A stretch of 32,850 nucleotides of DNA from Pricia antarctica (lineage in GTDB: Bacteria; Bacteroidota; Bacteroidia; Flavobacteriales; Flavobacteriaceae): NCBI GenBank assembly GCA_011050085.1, contig DRGL01000058.1, forward strand, positions 1-32,850, in the 5' to 3' direction. Shown here one piece after another: positions 25,557-32,210 of this stretch (its first letter is position 1; each line of letters starts with the position of its first letter). The notes under the pieces are model-generated. The model worked only from the letters and a program-made list of their open reading frames with translations, was not told the origin of the DNA and searched no databases. The translations under genes and the position numbers were made by a program.

Positions 25557-26435
25557 TCAACTGTAAATATTTCTTATAAATTGGCGTACAGAGGTTGGTT
25601 TTCTATTTAAAAAGGTTGTTAAGCTATCATCCTCCTCGTCCATTGTTTGTTGTTTTAAAGCTGTGCTCCACATGTCAAACATACCGATGTACATTTCTGG
25701 AATACCTGCCTTTTCCAAAATAGCTCTATACTCTTCAACATTAGGAGATTTGTACTCAATTTTTTCACCCAATGCTGCTGAAAGATTTTCAGCTATGGAT
25801 TTAAAACCAACAGATTCTGTATTTGTTAAGGTATAGGTCTTATTTTTATGGCCCTTGCTTATCATAACCTTAGCAGCAGCTTCAGCCAATTCTTCACGAA
25901 GAACCCAACTTGCATTTCCTTCACCTGCAGGAAATAGAATAGTTTTAGTATCTGCAACTTTATCACCTATAAAAGCGAGTATCATTTCGGCGTATATTCC
26001 GTTTTGAAGAATTGTATAGTCAATTCCGCTTTCTTTCAAATAGCGTTCCGTCTCAAGGTGGGAATTTTGAAAATCTGCGATGGCTGAATCTTCAAATCCT
26101 GGTTTTCTTACAAAAGATGTATAAACGATATGTTTTACTCCCACTTCTTTCGCGGCTTTTATTGCATTTTTGTGATGCGCTGTACGGTTCTCAATGGCGT
26201 CTCTATTATTGCTTGATACCAGCAATAATTTATCTATACCTTGGAAGGCCTTTACCATCGAGTTATAATTGGTGTAATCGCCTTCCTTTATTTGTATTCC
26301 TTTTTCTATCAAGCTCTTTGCTTTACTGGCATCTCTAACTAAAGCTGAAATTTCTGAAGGATTTACTTCTTTATTTAATAAATGCTCAATTGCCTTTGAA
26401 CCAAACTGTCCGGTTGCCCCTGTTACTAAAATCAT
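25557..26435 (-). CDS. NmrA-like atypical SDR, quinone-oxidoreductase/redox-sensor type
   Basis: A 292-residue NAD(P)-binding protein of the NmrA/QorB-like atypical SDR group. VTGATGQFGSKAIEHLL (4-20) is the glycine-rich Rossmann motif, followed by ISALVRDASKA (cofactor 2'-phosphate region, Arg) and DKLLLVSS. The Tyr-x-x-x-Lys active site of classical SDRs is not conserved, as usual for this group. It starts 20 bases after the stop of the DoxX gene, in an operon divergent from an HxlR-type regulator, a combination widespread in bacteria and usually linked to electrophile or quinone stress. Confidence 0.9.
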   Translation of the reverse strand: MILVTGATGQFGSKAIEHLLNKEVNPSEISALVRDASKAKSLIEKGIQIKEGDYTNYNSMVKAFQGIDKLLLVSSNNRDAIENRTAHHKNAIKAAKEVGVKHIVYTSFVRKPGFEDSAIADFQNSHLETERYLKESGIDYTILQNGIYAEMILAFIGDKVADTKTILFPAGEGNASWVLREELAEAAAKVMISKGHKNKTYTLTNTESVGFKSIAENLSAALGEKIEYKSPNVEEYRAILEKAGIPEMYIGMFDMWSTALKQQTMDEEDDSLTTFLNRKPTSVRQFIRNIYS

Positions 26436-26455
26436 AATTTTTATTTTTTAGTTTA

Positions 26456-26827
26456 TTAATTAGTTGTTCTTGTTTCTTGAAGTTTTGCATTACTTACATA
26501 CGACACAATTAAAATGGCAAGAAAAACCATTCCTACCATGATTTTACTTACGGGGTCGCCTACTACGGCGTGTGCGAGGGTTGCCGAAGCAAACATAATA
26601 GAGAAACCGATGTATGCTGTCTCTTTCAACAAGCGGACAGGCAGCCAAATCAAAACTGCACCTATAATTTTTGAAATCCCCAATTCAATTCTGAAATAGT
26701 CTGGAAAACCTAAATGTGCCATCGATACTTTAACTTCAGGTTTTGTAAGTGTTTCAAACGCAATAAATAACATCATTACCGAAATGATTCCAGTTGTAAC
26801 GTAATACGTGATTTTTGTTGCTTTCAT
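26456..26827 (-). CDS. DoxX-like integral membrane protein
   Basis: A 123-residue protein with four membrane helices: ITYYVTTGIISVMMLFIAFETL, GISKIIGAVLIWLP, TAYIGFSIMFASATLAHAVVG and MVGMVFLAILIVSYV. The LGFPDYFRIELGISKIIGA segment is typical of DoxX-like (DUF417/DoxX_2) proteins. First gene of the operon with the NmrA-like gene and divergent from the HxlR regulator, with the shared control region between them. It probably takes part in membrane redox or thiol stress functions; the precise role is not known. Confidence 0.88.
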   Translation of the reverse strand: MKATKITYYVTTGIISVMMLFIAFETLTKPEVKVSMAHLGFPDYFRIELGISKIIGAVLIWLPVRLLKETAYIGFSIMFASATLAHAVVGDPVSKIMVGMVFLAILIVSYVSNAKLQETRTTN

Positions 26828-26837
26828 TTTTTAATAA

Positions 26838-26916
26838 TTTGATGCATCAAAGTTATGTATCTTTGCTAACCAAACTATAGTACTTTACCAAAGGTAAGTA
26901 GTAACGTTTTGGTTAG
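26838..26916. promoter_or_regulatory. Divergent control region with a 51-bp dyad between DoxX and hxlR
   Basis: A symmetrical sequence is centred on A26891: CTAACCAAAC (26866) mirrors GTTTTGGTTAG (to 26916), and TTTACC-AAA-GGTAA lies at the centre. For hxlR, TATCTTTG (26858-26865) fits the -7 box with TTTG at 26838-26841 as a short-spaced -33 box. For DoxX the minus strand has TACCTTTG (26889-26896) inside the dyad. The most likely role is the HxlR operator. The right arm also contains TAACGTTTTGG, resembling cassette cores elsewhere, so an attC-like origin is possible. Confidence 0.55.
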
Positions 26917-26932
26917 TAGATAGAGAAAAAAT

Positions 26933-27226
26933 ATGGCTGCAAGTAAATTAGAATATTCACCGGTACAATGCACAAATCGTATAGCGGCAACCGAAGACGC
27001 CATATTTGTTCTTGGTGGTAGGTGGACAATACGAGTAATGATTGGAATTCTGGGCGGAAATAGAAGGTTCAATGAATTGCAGCGAACCGTAAAAGGTATT
27101 TCTGCAAAAATGCTGTCAAGCGAATTGAAAAAATTAGAAGTGAACCATTTGGTTGAAAGAAAAGTGTTCGCCGAACAAATTCCCGTTGTTATTGAATATA
27201 TTCCTACCGAATACAGTGAATCCTAG
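26933..27226 (+). CDS. HxlR-family winged-helix regulator, C-terminus cut by an amber codon
   Basis: A 97-residue frame with the HxlR signature: SPVQCTNRIAATEDAIFVLGGRWTIRVMIGIL (N-terminal helix with Cys13), RRFNELQRTVKGISAKMLSSELKKLE (recognition helix), and the wing VIEYIPTEYSES. A TAG at 27224-27226 stops it; beyond, the same frame continues KEIIAALSEWGGNHKKKI to TAG 27293-27295, which is the normal end of the family. The last 23 residues form part of the dimer interface, so the product may be weakened or unstable. HxlR proteins sense electrophiles or quinones through the N-terminal Cys. It lies divergent from DoxX-NmrA across the dyad. Confidence 0.85.
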   Translation: MAASKLEYSPVQCTNRIAATEDAIFVLGGRWTIRVMIGILGGNRRFNELQRTVKGISAKMLSSELKKLEVNHLVERKVFAEQIPVVIEYIPTEYSES

Positions 27227-27499
27227 AAGGAAATTATTGCTGCTTTGTCTGAATGGGGTGGAAATCACAAAAAGAAAATTACAACTGATAATTAGTGTAG
27301 GGTAAAACCCAATTCTGATACAATATGAATTAAATAGATTGACGAAATTGTGTCTTATTGATGAGAACAGCTGAGCAATTATTTTTGCTAATGGCAGTTT
27401 ACGGTCTCGGCTAAAGTTCGTTGTTGTGATTCGTCCGAAGGACAATCCAGCCGAATCTAAAGATAGATTTTTGCGCAGTTTTTCTTAAGCATAACATAT
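27227..27499. other. Spacer after hxlR with the lost C-terminal codons
   Basis: Bases 27227-27295 are the cut-off end of the HxlR reading frame. The rest contains no gene. A GTCCGAAGGAC hairpin (about 27431-27441) and TTGCGCA (27470-27476), a weak partner for the 5' core of the membrane-protein unit (28097-28108), are the only structures noted. Confidence 0.4.
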
Positions 27500-27949
27500 T
27501 CATCGAACTTTTATGTTGAAGAATTTTTTACAATATAATGCCATGGCAGCAATTACTATTGTAATAAGTATTGGAGCAGGCCAAATTACGCCCATTGCCT
27601 CAAGACCTTCAGAAAGGCCAAATGTATATATGACATATAATAGAGTTCCAATAAGTGAAATCAAAAAGAGTATAAATGCAATTCTAATACGTAACAAAAA
27701 CGCAATTGTAGCTAAGAACAATCCCCAAACAGATACCGTCCAAGCAATCGTAACCCAAATTGGAAAATTCGTGAAATATTCGATTTGAAATTCTGTCATA
27801 CCTGAATCGACAAAATAGGCTTCTTTTAGCAAGATACTCATTACATAGTCATAGAGCGAAAAGCTACTATAGACAAACAAAATAAATCCAATAACCCATC
27901 CGTGCCATTTTAATCGTTTATGTTCAACCCTCAAGAATATATTTTTCAT
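27500..27949 (-). CDS. Four-helix membrane protein of unknown function
   Basis: A 149-residue protein beginning with a basic/aromatic stretch (RVEHKRLKWHGWVIGFILFVYSSFSLYDYVMSILL), followed by FTNFPIWVTIAWTVSVWGLFLATIAFLL, IAFILFLISLIGTLLYVIYTF and PAPILITIVIAAMALYCKKF. The loop ending in YFTNFP followed by WxxxxxxVWG is shared with flavobacterial proteins sometimes labelled sugar transporter, without evidence I know of. Single-gene unit on the minus strand; the attC-like spacer 28097-28240 lies upstream. Function not assigned. Confidence 0.75.
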   Translation of the reverse strand: MKNIFLRVEHKRLKWHGWVIGFILFVYSSFSLYDYVMSILLKEAYFVDSGMTEFQIEYFTNFPIWVTIAWTVSVWGLFLATIAFLLRIRIAFILFLISLIGTLLYVIYTFGLSEGLEAMGVIWPAPILITIVIAAMALYCKKFFNIKVR

Positions 27950-28096
27950 TTATCTGCTATTTTAATTTTTTTATTGGTTATAGCATATAAAATCTTGATT
28001 TATGTTTTTATGAAGCGTTGCCTGCTACTATTTTCTACAAGACGATCAAACAAGGCATTTGTTACAGTAATTCCTTAAAAAACAGGTATTTGTAAA

Positions 28097-28240
28097 GTTG
28101 TACGCAACGTTTGATATATAAGCTGCGTCGTTTCCCTGCACAGACCTTTTCAGATTACTCCCGGCTTTAGAAAATAAGGAGGATTTTCCAAGTGTGGACT
28201 GACCAAGCCTTAGCTAACAAACTGTGTTGTGGAGCATTTA
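28097..28240 (-). repeat. attC-like spacer between the SDR and membrane-protein units
   Basis: On the minus strand it begins ATGCTCCACAAC right after the SDR gene and ends ACGTTGCGTACAAC. The ends can pair as CAAC/GTTG, then TTTG/CAAA, then TAAG/CTTA. The length of about 140 bases is within the range of known attC sites. Its first core is the complement of the sequence 5' of the SDR gene. The remaining part of 27950-28248 holds no gene. Confidence 0.5.
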
Positions 28241-28248
28241 TTTACTCG

Positions 28249-29007
28249 CTAAATCATTTGTCCGCCTGAAACTTCAATTCGTTGAGCATTTATCCATTTC
28301 GCATCTTCTGTACATAAAAAAGCAACTACACCACCAATATCGTCAGGTAAACCAACTCTGCCTAATGCAGTATTTGAAGCTATAATTTTATTCATATTTT
28401 CATTATCTCGAACGACGCCGCCACCAAAATCAGTTTCAATTGCTCCAGGCGCAATTACATTTGATCTAATTTGCCTATCTCCTAATTCTTTAGCTTGATA
28501 TTTAGTTAATATTTCAATGGCTCCTTTCATTGAAGCATATGCTGAAAATCCGTTTAGGCAAAATCTCGTAAGTCCTGTTGAAACATTGACTATTCCACCA
28601 CCATTATTAAGAACTTTCAACGCATTTTGAGTTAATAAATATGTGCCTTTAAATTGAATATTATATAGCGTGTCTAATTGTTCCTCTGTTGTTTCTGCAA
28701 ATGTTTTATTTATTCCAATTCCTGCATTATTTATGAGATAGTCAATTTTACCCGTTCCGATTTTGGATTTAGTCAACTTTTGAACATTATCAAAAAATTC
28801 CTCAAACTTGCTAAATTCGGTTATGTTCAATTGAATCGCAATTGCTTGTTGTCCTAAACCCTCAATTTCCTTAATTACTTCTTCAGATTTTTCTTCATTA
28901 TTATTATAAGTTAGAATAATGTCAATCCCTTTTTGTGCAATAGACAAAGCCATATTTTTTCCTAATCCACGACTTCCGCCAGTTACTAATGCTATTTTAT
29001 TTGTCAT
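28249..29007 (-). CDS. Classical short-chain dehydrogenase/reductase
   Basis: A 252-residue classical SDR with every signature in place: TGGSRGLG (9-16), LINNAG (91-96), Ser143, Tyr157 and Lys161 (YASMK), and the terminal TEDAKWINAQRIEVSGGQ. It closely resembles 3-oxoacyl-ACP-reductase-like SDRs of unknown substrate; NADPH is likely but unproven. Single-gene unit. The 5' core on the minus strand (GTTGTGGTGCATTTA, 29057-29071) matches the complement of the 3' core (28226-28240) at 14 of 15 positions, strong evidence that it is a cassette. Confidence 0.93.
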   Translation of the reverse strand: MTNKIALVTGGSRGLGKNMALSIAQKGIDIILTYNNNEEKSEEVIKEIEGLGQQAIAIQLNITEFSKFEEFFDNVQKLTKSKIGTGKIDYLINNAGIGINKTFAETTEEQLDTLYNIQFKGTYLLTQNALKVLNNGGGIVNVSTGLTRFCLNGFSAYASMKGAIEILTKYQAKELGDRQIRSNVIAPGAIETDFGGGVVRDNENMNKIIASNTALGRVGLPDDIGGVVAFLCTEDAKWINAQRIEVSGGQMI

Positions 29008-29066
29008 TTTTGTTTAGTTTTTTAGCTCTAATTTTAAGGTTAGTCAGGGCTTTTCTTAAATGCACC

Positions 29067-29279
29067 ACAACGTCTAAGCTCGTATGTTTTGTTCTAAGTT
29101 TGAAGATAAGATATTTAGAACAATGAATTAGTTTAATTGGAAGAGTGATGTCGAGGTTCGGCTAGATACTTGGGAAGGATATCGCTTCATAGTTTTTATA
29201 CTTTTCCCGAACTAATGCTTTAAAGCATTAGCTTGTACCATTAGCAATAAGCTGGAATAGATGGGATAGCAAGTTCTAG
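29067..29279 (-). repeat. Copy 1 of a ~215-bp repeat upstream of the SDR unit
   Basis: It parallels 31731-31944 along its whole length, including an identical run of 53 bases (29142-29194, beginning GGAAGAGTGATGTCGAGG). The middle differs: here CTAATGCTTTAAAGCATTAG (perfect 20-bp palindrome, about 29212-29231), in copy 2 a different hairpin. It directly abuts the 5' core of the SDR cassette. Its far edge at about 29280 leads into unrelated sequence and then the IS. Confidence 0.75.
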
Positions 29280-29449
29280 GCTGGTGCGGGCGGACGCGAA
29301 ACTACTTTTCGGACACGCAATGGCCAAAATCTTTTTGTTTTGGTTTTATGTTGTCCCGCGTAAAGGCAAAATCCAAAAGATTTTGCGGCGTTCTTCGACA
29401 CGCCAAGACCACTGATTTAGGCACTTACGCCAGCATTGATGATAGCTAT
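29280..29449. other. Spacer between repeat copy 1 and the IS
   Basis: No gene. Contains a strong stem GCAAAATC/GATTTTGC (29366-29386, 5-base loop) and a related AAAATCTTTTTG word at about 29326. Base composition is more GC-rich than the neighbouring genes. It probably formed part of the long recombination spacer between the GNAT and SDR units before the IS landed. Confidence 0.4.
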
Positions 29450-29525
29450 TGTGCCTGTTGCACAAGTTAGCAAAAAAAGTCCTAGATGATCATTGCCGAT
29501 TAGAGTACCGATCGTAACTTTAGTT

Positions 29526-31112
29526 ATGGAGGGAAAAAAGGACTACCAACAAAAACTGTTCGCGCAGTTCCAGTTGAGCGAAGGCATACCGAAGAACAAT
29601 TTTTACAGGAGGTTCAAAAATGTCTTTAACCTTGACTTCCTCTATCCCCTTACCAAGGAGTATTATGGCGAGAGCGGCGGGAAGAGCATAGACCCTGTGG
29701 TATTCTCTAAACTCTGTTTGATGGGCTACTTGGAAATCACCATTAGCGACCGCAAGCTTATGGACCATTGTTCGCTGCGTTTGGACATCCTTTATTTCAT
29801 AGGTTATGACACCTGCCTGTCGATAGGCAGGTTGACGAGGAACTACCTTGGCACATAACGATCGGCCGGATGCGGCAACTTTTTCCAGGACGGATTTTCG
29901 AGCACGTATTCACCGAAGTTTTAGGCATATGTATCGAAAAGGGGTTGGTCAGCGGCCATACCCAGGCCATCGATTCGATACCGGTCAACGCGAACGCGAG
30001 CATGGATACCTTGGAGCCGAAGTTGCCCGAGGAAGACTTTGACGAACATTTAGGAAAAGTTCGTGCTATAAACAGCATAGATAAGGAAACACCCCATCGC
30101 AAGAGCAAGGACGACAGGTCGGACAAAAACCAGAGTTACATTGCGTAGATTATAAACTAATTGACGGCGATGAGGGGCAGTAACAAAAAGGTGGGCGAGG
30201 GACCAGGACCAAAGGCCGGGAGCGGAGTACCGGGGAAGTAAGTATTCTAGCAACAAAATGCATTACAGTCCAACGGACCCAGATGCGAAGATTAGCGTAA
30301 AGCCGGGCAAGGCCAGGAAGCTCAACAACCTTTCACAGCTGGTGGATACCGCCCACCATGTGATCACCGACATCAGGGCCTACCAGGCCGATGGGAAGGA
30401 CAACCAACACCTTCGGAATATCGTTCAACGGTTAAAACGGCGAATATGGAAGAAAGGCCTGGTGTGGGAGAACTGTGTGGCCGACACCGGTTACAGCAGT
30501 GGCGAGAACTATGCCTTTCTGGAAGACCATGGGGTCAAGAGTTTCATCCCGCCCCATGGCACCTACAAGGGCGGCCCCGAAGGGTTTACGTACATCAAGG
30601 AAGAAGACCATTACCTATGTCCCCGGGGCAAGGTGATACCGTTCAGGAAAGTGTTCCTGGACAGCCGTACCAAGACCAAAAAGAAGGTGTACCGCGCATC
30701 GAGCAAGATCTGCAAGGGCTGTGCGTTACGGGCTACCTGTTTGGGCAAGGTGCACGAGAAACAGTTCTCGGTCACTTATCATAGCGGGGAGTACGAACGT
30801 AACATCGCAAGGGTCGTAAGCATATAGGGCAGGTACATGAAGGGCAAACGCCAGAGTACGATAGAACCTGTGTTCGGTACGCTGACCCAGTTCATGGGCC
30901 TGCGGAAGGTCAATACCATCGGTATGGACAGGCCAACAAGTGCATGCACCTCTCGGCCATTGCCTACAACCTGAAGAAGTAACCTGAAATTTAAACAAAA
31001 ACGGGTAAAGATCGGGGCGGGCCAACTTGCTGTGCAAGTATGGATGAAAAAAATACTATATCATCTGTTCGGGAGTTCCTTAAAGTACCGGAAATTGACC
31101 CTGTACATGTAA
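29526..31112 (+). pseudogene. IS1182-family transposase, broken
   Basis: The coherent product starts MEGKKDYQQKLFAQFQLSEG and reads FYRRFKNVF, SIDPVVFSKLCLMGYLE, MDHCSLRLDILYFIGYD. The remaining parts lie in other frames: TQAIDSIPVNANASMD (first Asp), MHYSPTDPDAKISVKPG, VADTGYSSGENY (second Asp), CKGCALRATCLG and STIEPVFGTLTQFMGLRKVNT (catalytic Glu). Lesions: a palindrome insertion at 29811-29832 (frameshift), a shift near 30150-30180, TAG 30825-30827 where relatives have Gln or similar, a one-base loss near 30928, and an extra base near 30980. The original stop is probably TAA 31110-31112. It cannot make an active transposase. Confidence 0.88.
29811..29832. repeat. 22-bp palindrome inserted in the transposase gene
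   Basis: ACCTGCCT at 29811-29818 and AGGCAGGT at 29825-29832 are exact complements around GTCGAT, itself nearly symmetric. Removing about 20 bases restores the family reading YDT-DEELPWH (GACGAGGAACTACC follows at 29834). So the palindrome was inserted into, or duplicated within, the coding sequence and shifted the frame. Confidence 0.7.
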
Positions 31113-31194
31113 GTAGACAGGAAAAAATCCCCTTATAGTAGCTTATATATAATCCATATTCCGGGAATCATAGGCTTCTGCAAAGGTTACTTGT

Positions 31195-31735
31195 GTTGTA
31201 GCTAGTTTTTATTATTATTATTCTTTCAAATTTTTATACATAATATAGGTATCGACCAGACCTAATTCAGAATGTCTAAAACCCTTTGGTGTGGTTCCAA
31301 TTATTTCAAATCCGTATTTTTTCCATAATTCTACTGCTCCTTTATTTGTGCTTACCACAAAATTAAACTGGATGCCTTTGAAATTATGTTGCCTTGCTAT
31401 TTCAAGTGAGTGTTCACAAAGTTTTTTTCCAACCCCTTTTCCTTGCGCGTTGGAATTTACCATATAACTACAATTTGCAATATGATTTCCTAAATCAATT
31501 TGGTTAGGTTTGATAATATATGTTCCGAGTATTTGTCCATTCTCTTCGATTACATACGTTTCCATATTATCAGCAAACCAATGCTTTTTCAAATCCTTTT
31601 TCGGTGTATTTGGATTGAAGACATAGGTGTCTCCAGTTTTAATAACTTCTGAGAATATCAGCCAAACTTGGTCAAAATCGGATTCAATTGCTTTTCTAAT
31701 ATTCAAAATTTATAGTTTCTTAAATTAGCTACAAC
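31195..31735 (-). repeat. Complementary cassette cores bracketing the GNAT gene
   Basis: The plus strand reads GTTGTAGCTA at 31195-31204 and TAGCTACAAC at 31726-31735, a perfect 10-bp inverted repeat around the gene at 31218-31706. In an integron cassette the first bases (TTRRRY side) and the 3' RYYYAAC core come from the same attC, so they should be complementary, as seen here. This is the cleanest of five such pairs in the window. Confidence 0.6.
31218..31706 (-). CDS. GNAT-family N-acetyltransferase
   Basis: A 162-residue acetyltransferase. MNIRKAIESDFDQVWLIF starts the fold; NCSYMVNSNAQGKGVGKKLCEHSLEIARQ (about 79-107) contains the acetyl-CoA loop QGKGVG; NKGAVELWKKYGFEIIGTTPKGFRH is motif B with the typical KYGFE. 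The closing LGLVDTYIMYKNL suggests the phosphinothricin/small-molecule acetyltransferase subgroup. Complete. It is bracketed by perfectly complementary cores, starts 20 bases after the 5' core, and has no visible promoter of its own. Confidence 0.92.
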   Translation of the reverse strand: MNIRKAIESDFDQVWLIFSEVIKTGDTYVFNPNTPKKDLKKHWFADNMETYVIEENGQILGTYIIKPNQIDLGNHIANCSYMVNSNAQGKGVGKKLCEHSLEIARQHNFKGIQFNFVVSTNKGAVELWKKYGFEIIGTTPKGFRHSELGLVDTYIMYKNLKE

Positions 31736-31975
31736 GTCTAAGCTCGTATGTTTGATACTTAAGTTGAAGATAAGATATAATAGAGTAATAAAAGAGTTGG
31801 TCAGGAAGAGTGATGTCGAGGTTCGGCTAGATACTTGGGAAGGATATCGCTTCATATACCTTATAATTGTCCAAGCTATTGTTTAAAACATTAGCTTGGA
31901 CAATTAATAATAAGCTGGAATAGAAGGGATAGCAAGATCTGAACTAGATACGTATAAGCGATATCCTTTCATAAA
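31731..31975 (-). repeat. Copy 2 of the ~215-bp repeat, upstream of the GNAT unit
   Basis: It parallels copy 1 (29067-29279). A central hairpin is formed by AATTGTCCAAGCTA (31865-31878) and TAGCTTGGACAATT (31892-31905), a perfect 14-bp stem, in place of the different palindrome of copy 1. A second, wider stem is AAGGATATCGCTT (31840-31852) with AAGCGATATCCTT (31956-31968), perfect over 13 bp. The whole can fold as one long stem-loop ending at the GNAT 5' core. Confidence 0.75.
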
Positions 31976-32210
31976 AATCCCGCTCGTCTATGATTTTCCC
32001 TCCGAGGTCATGCGAAAATCCATCTGCGCACGAGTCCGAGGTCCCTTCCCCGTCCGGGTTTGGTGTAAGGATAAATTGAAACCTGAGCCTGACCCTGCAA
32101 AATGTTTGGCTGGCTTTTCTTTCCGTAAACTTGCTACGATTGGCAAAGTCATACTCCTTTGCAATTTTTGGCGTAGCAATGGCTGGTGCGAATTACAACT
32201 GTGTATGGCC
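31976..32210. other. GC-richer spacer after the arsenite transporter gene
   Basis: No gene supported; short frames on both strands here lack domains. Base composition is visibly richer in GC than the neighbouring genes. The sequence may be the recombination spacer belonging to the transporter unit: on the minus strand it contains CAGTTGTAATTCGCACC near 32183-32199, a GTTGT-type core. Its function is unknown. Confidence 0.35.

Larger units (their letters stand above)
29450..31191 (+). mobile_element. IS1182-type insertion sequence, inactive
   Basis: About 1742 bases, a normal size for IS1182 elements. The left end TGTGCCTGTTGCACAAG (29450-29466) is matched by the diverged right end (minus strand AGTAACCTTTGCAGAAG from 31191), and by the remnant ends at 18768 and 20213. 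It carries one transposase gene on the plus strand. Its GC content is clearly above the flanking cassettes, suggesting recent arrival from another host. It sits 3 bases from the 3' core of the GNAT cassette. Palindromic TAGCTA flanks lie at 29443-29448 and 31199-31204, but the right one belongs to the cassette core. Confidence 0.8.

Noticed and set aside
29443-31204. TAGCTA as a target-site duplication of the IS
   Set aside because: The right TAGCTA belongs to the GNAT cassette core (its complement lies at 31726-31735), and it is separated from the IS end by 7 bases.
29067-31975. CRISPR array or tRNA genes in the repeat-rich part
   Set aside because: Repeats are two long copies, not short regular ones with spacers, and no cloverleaf was found.
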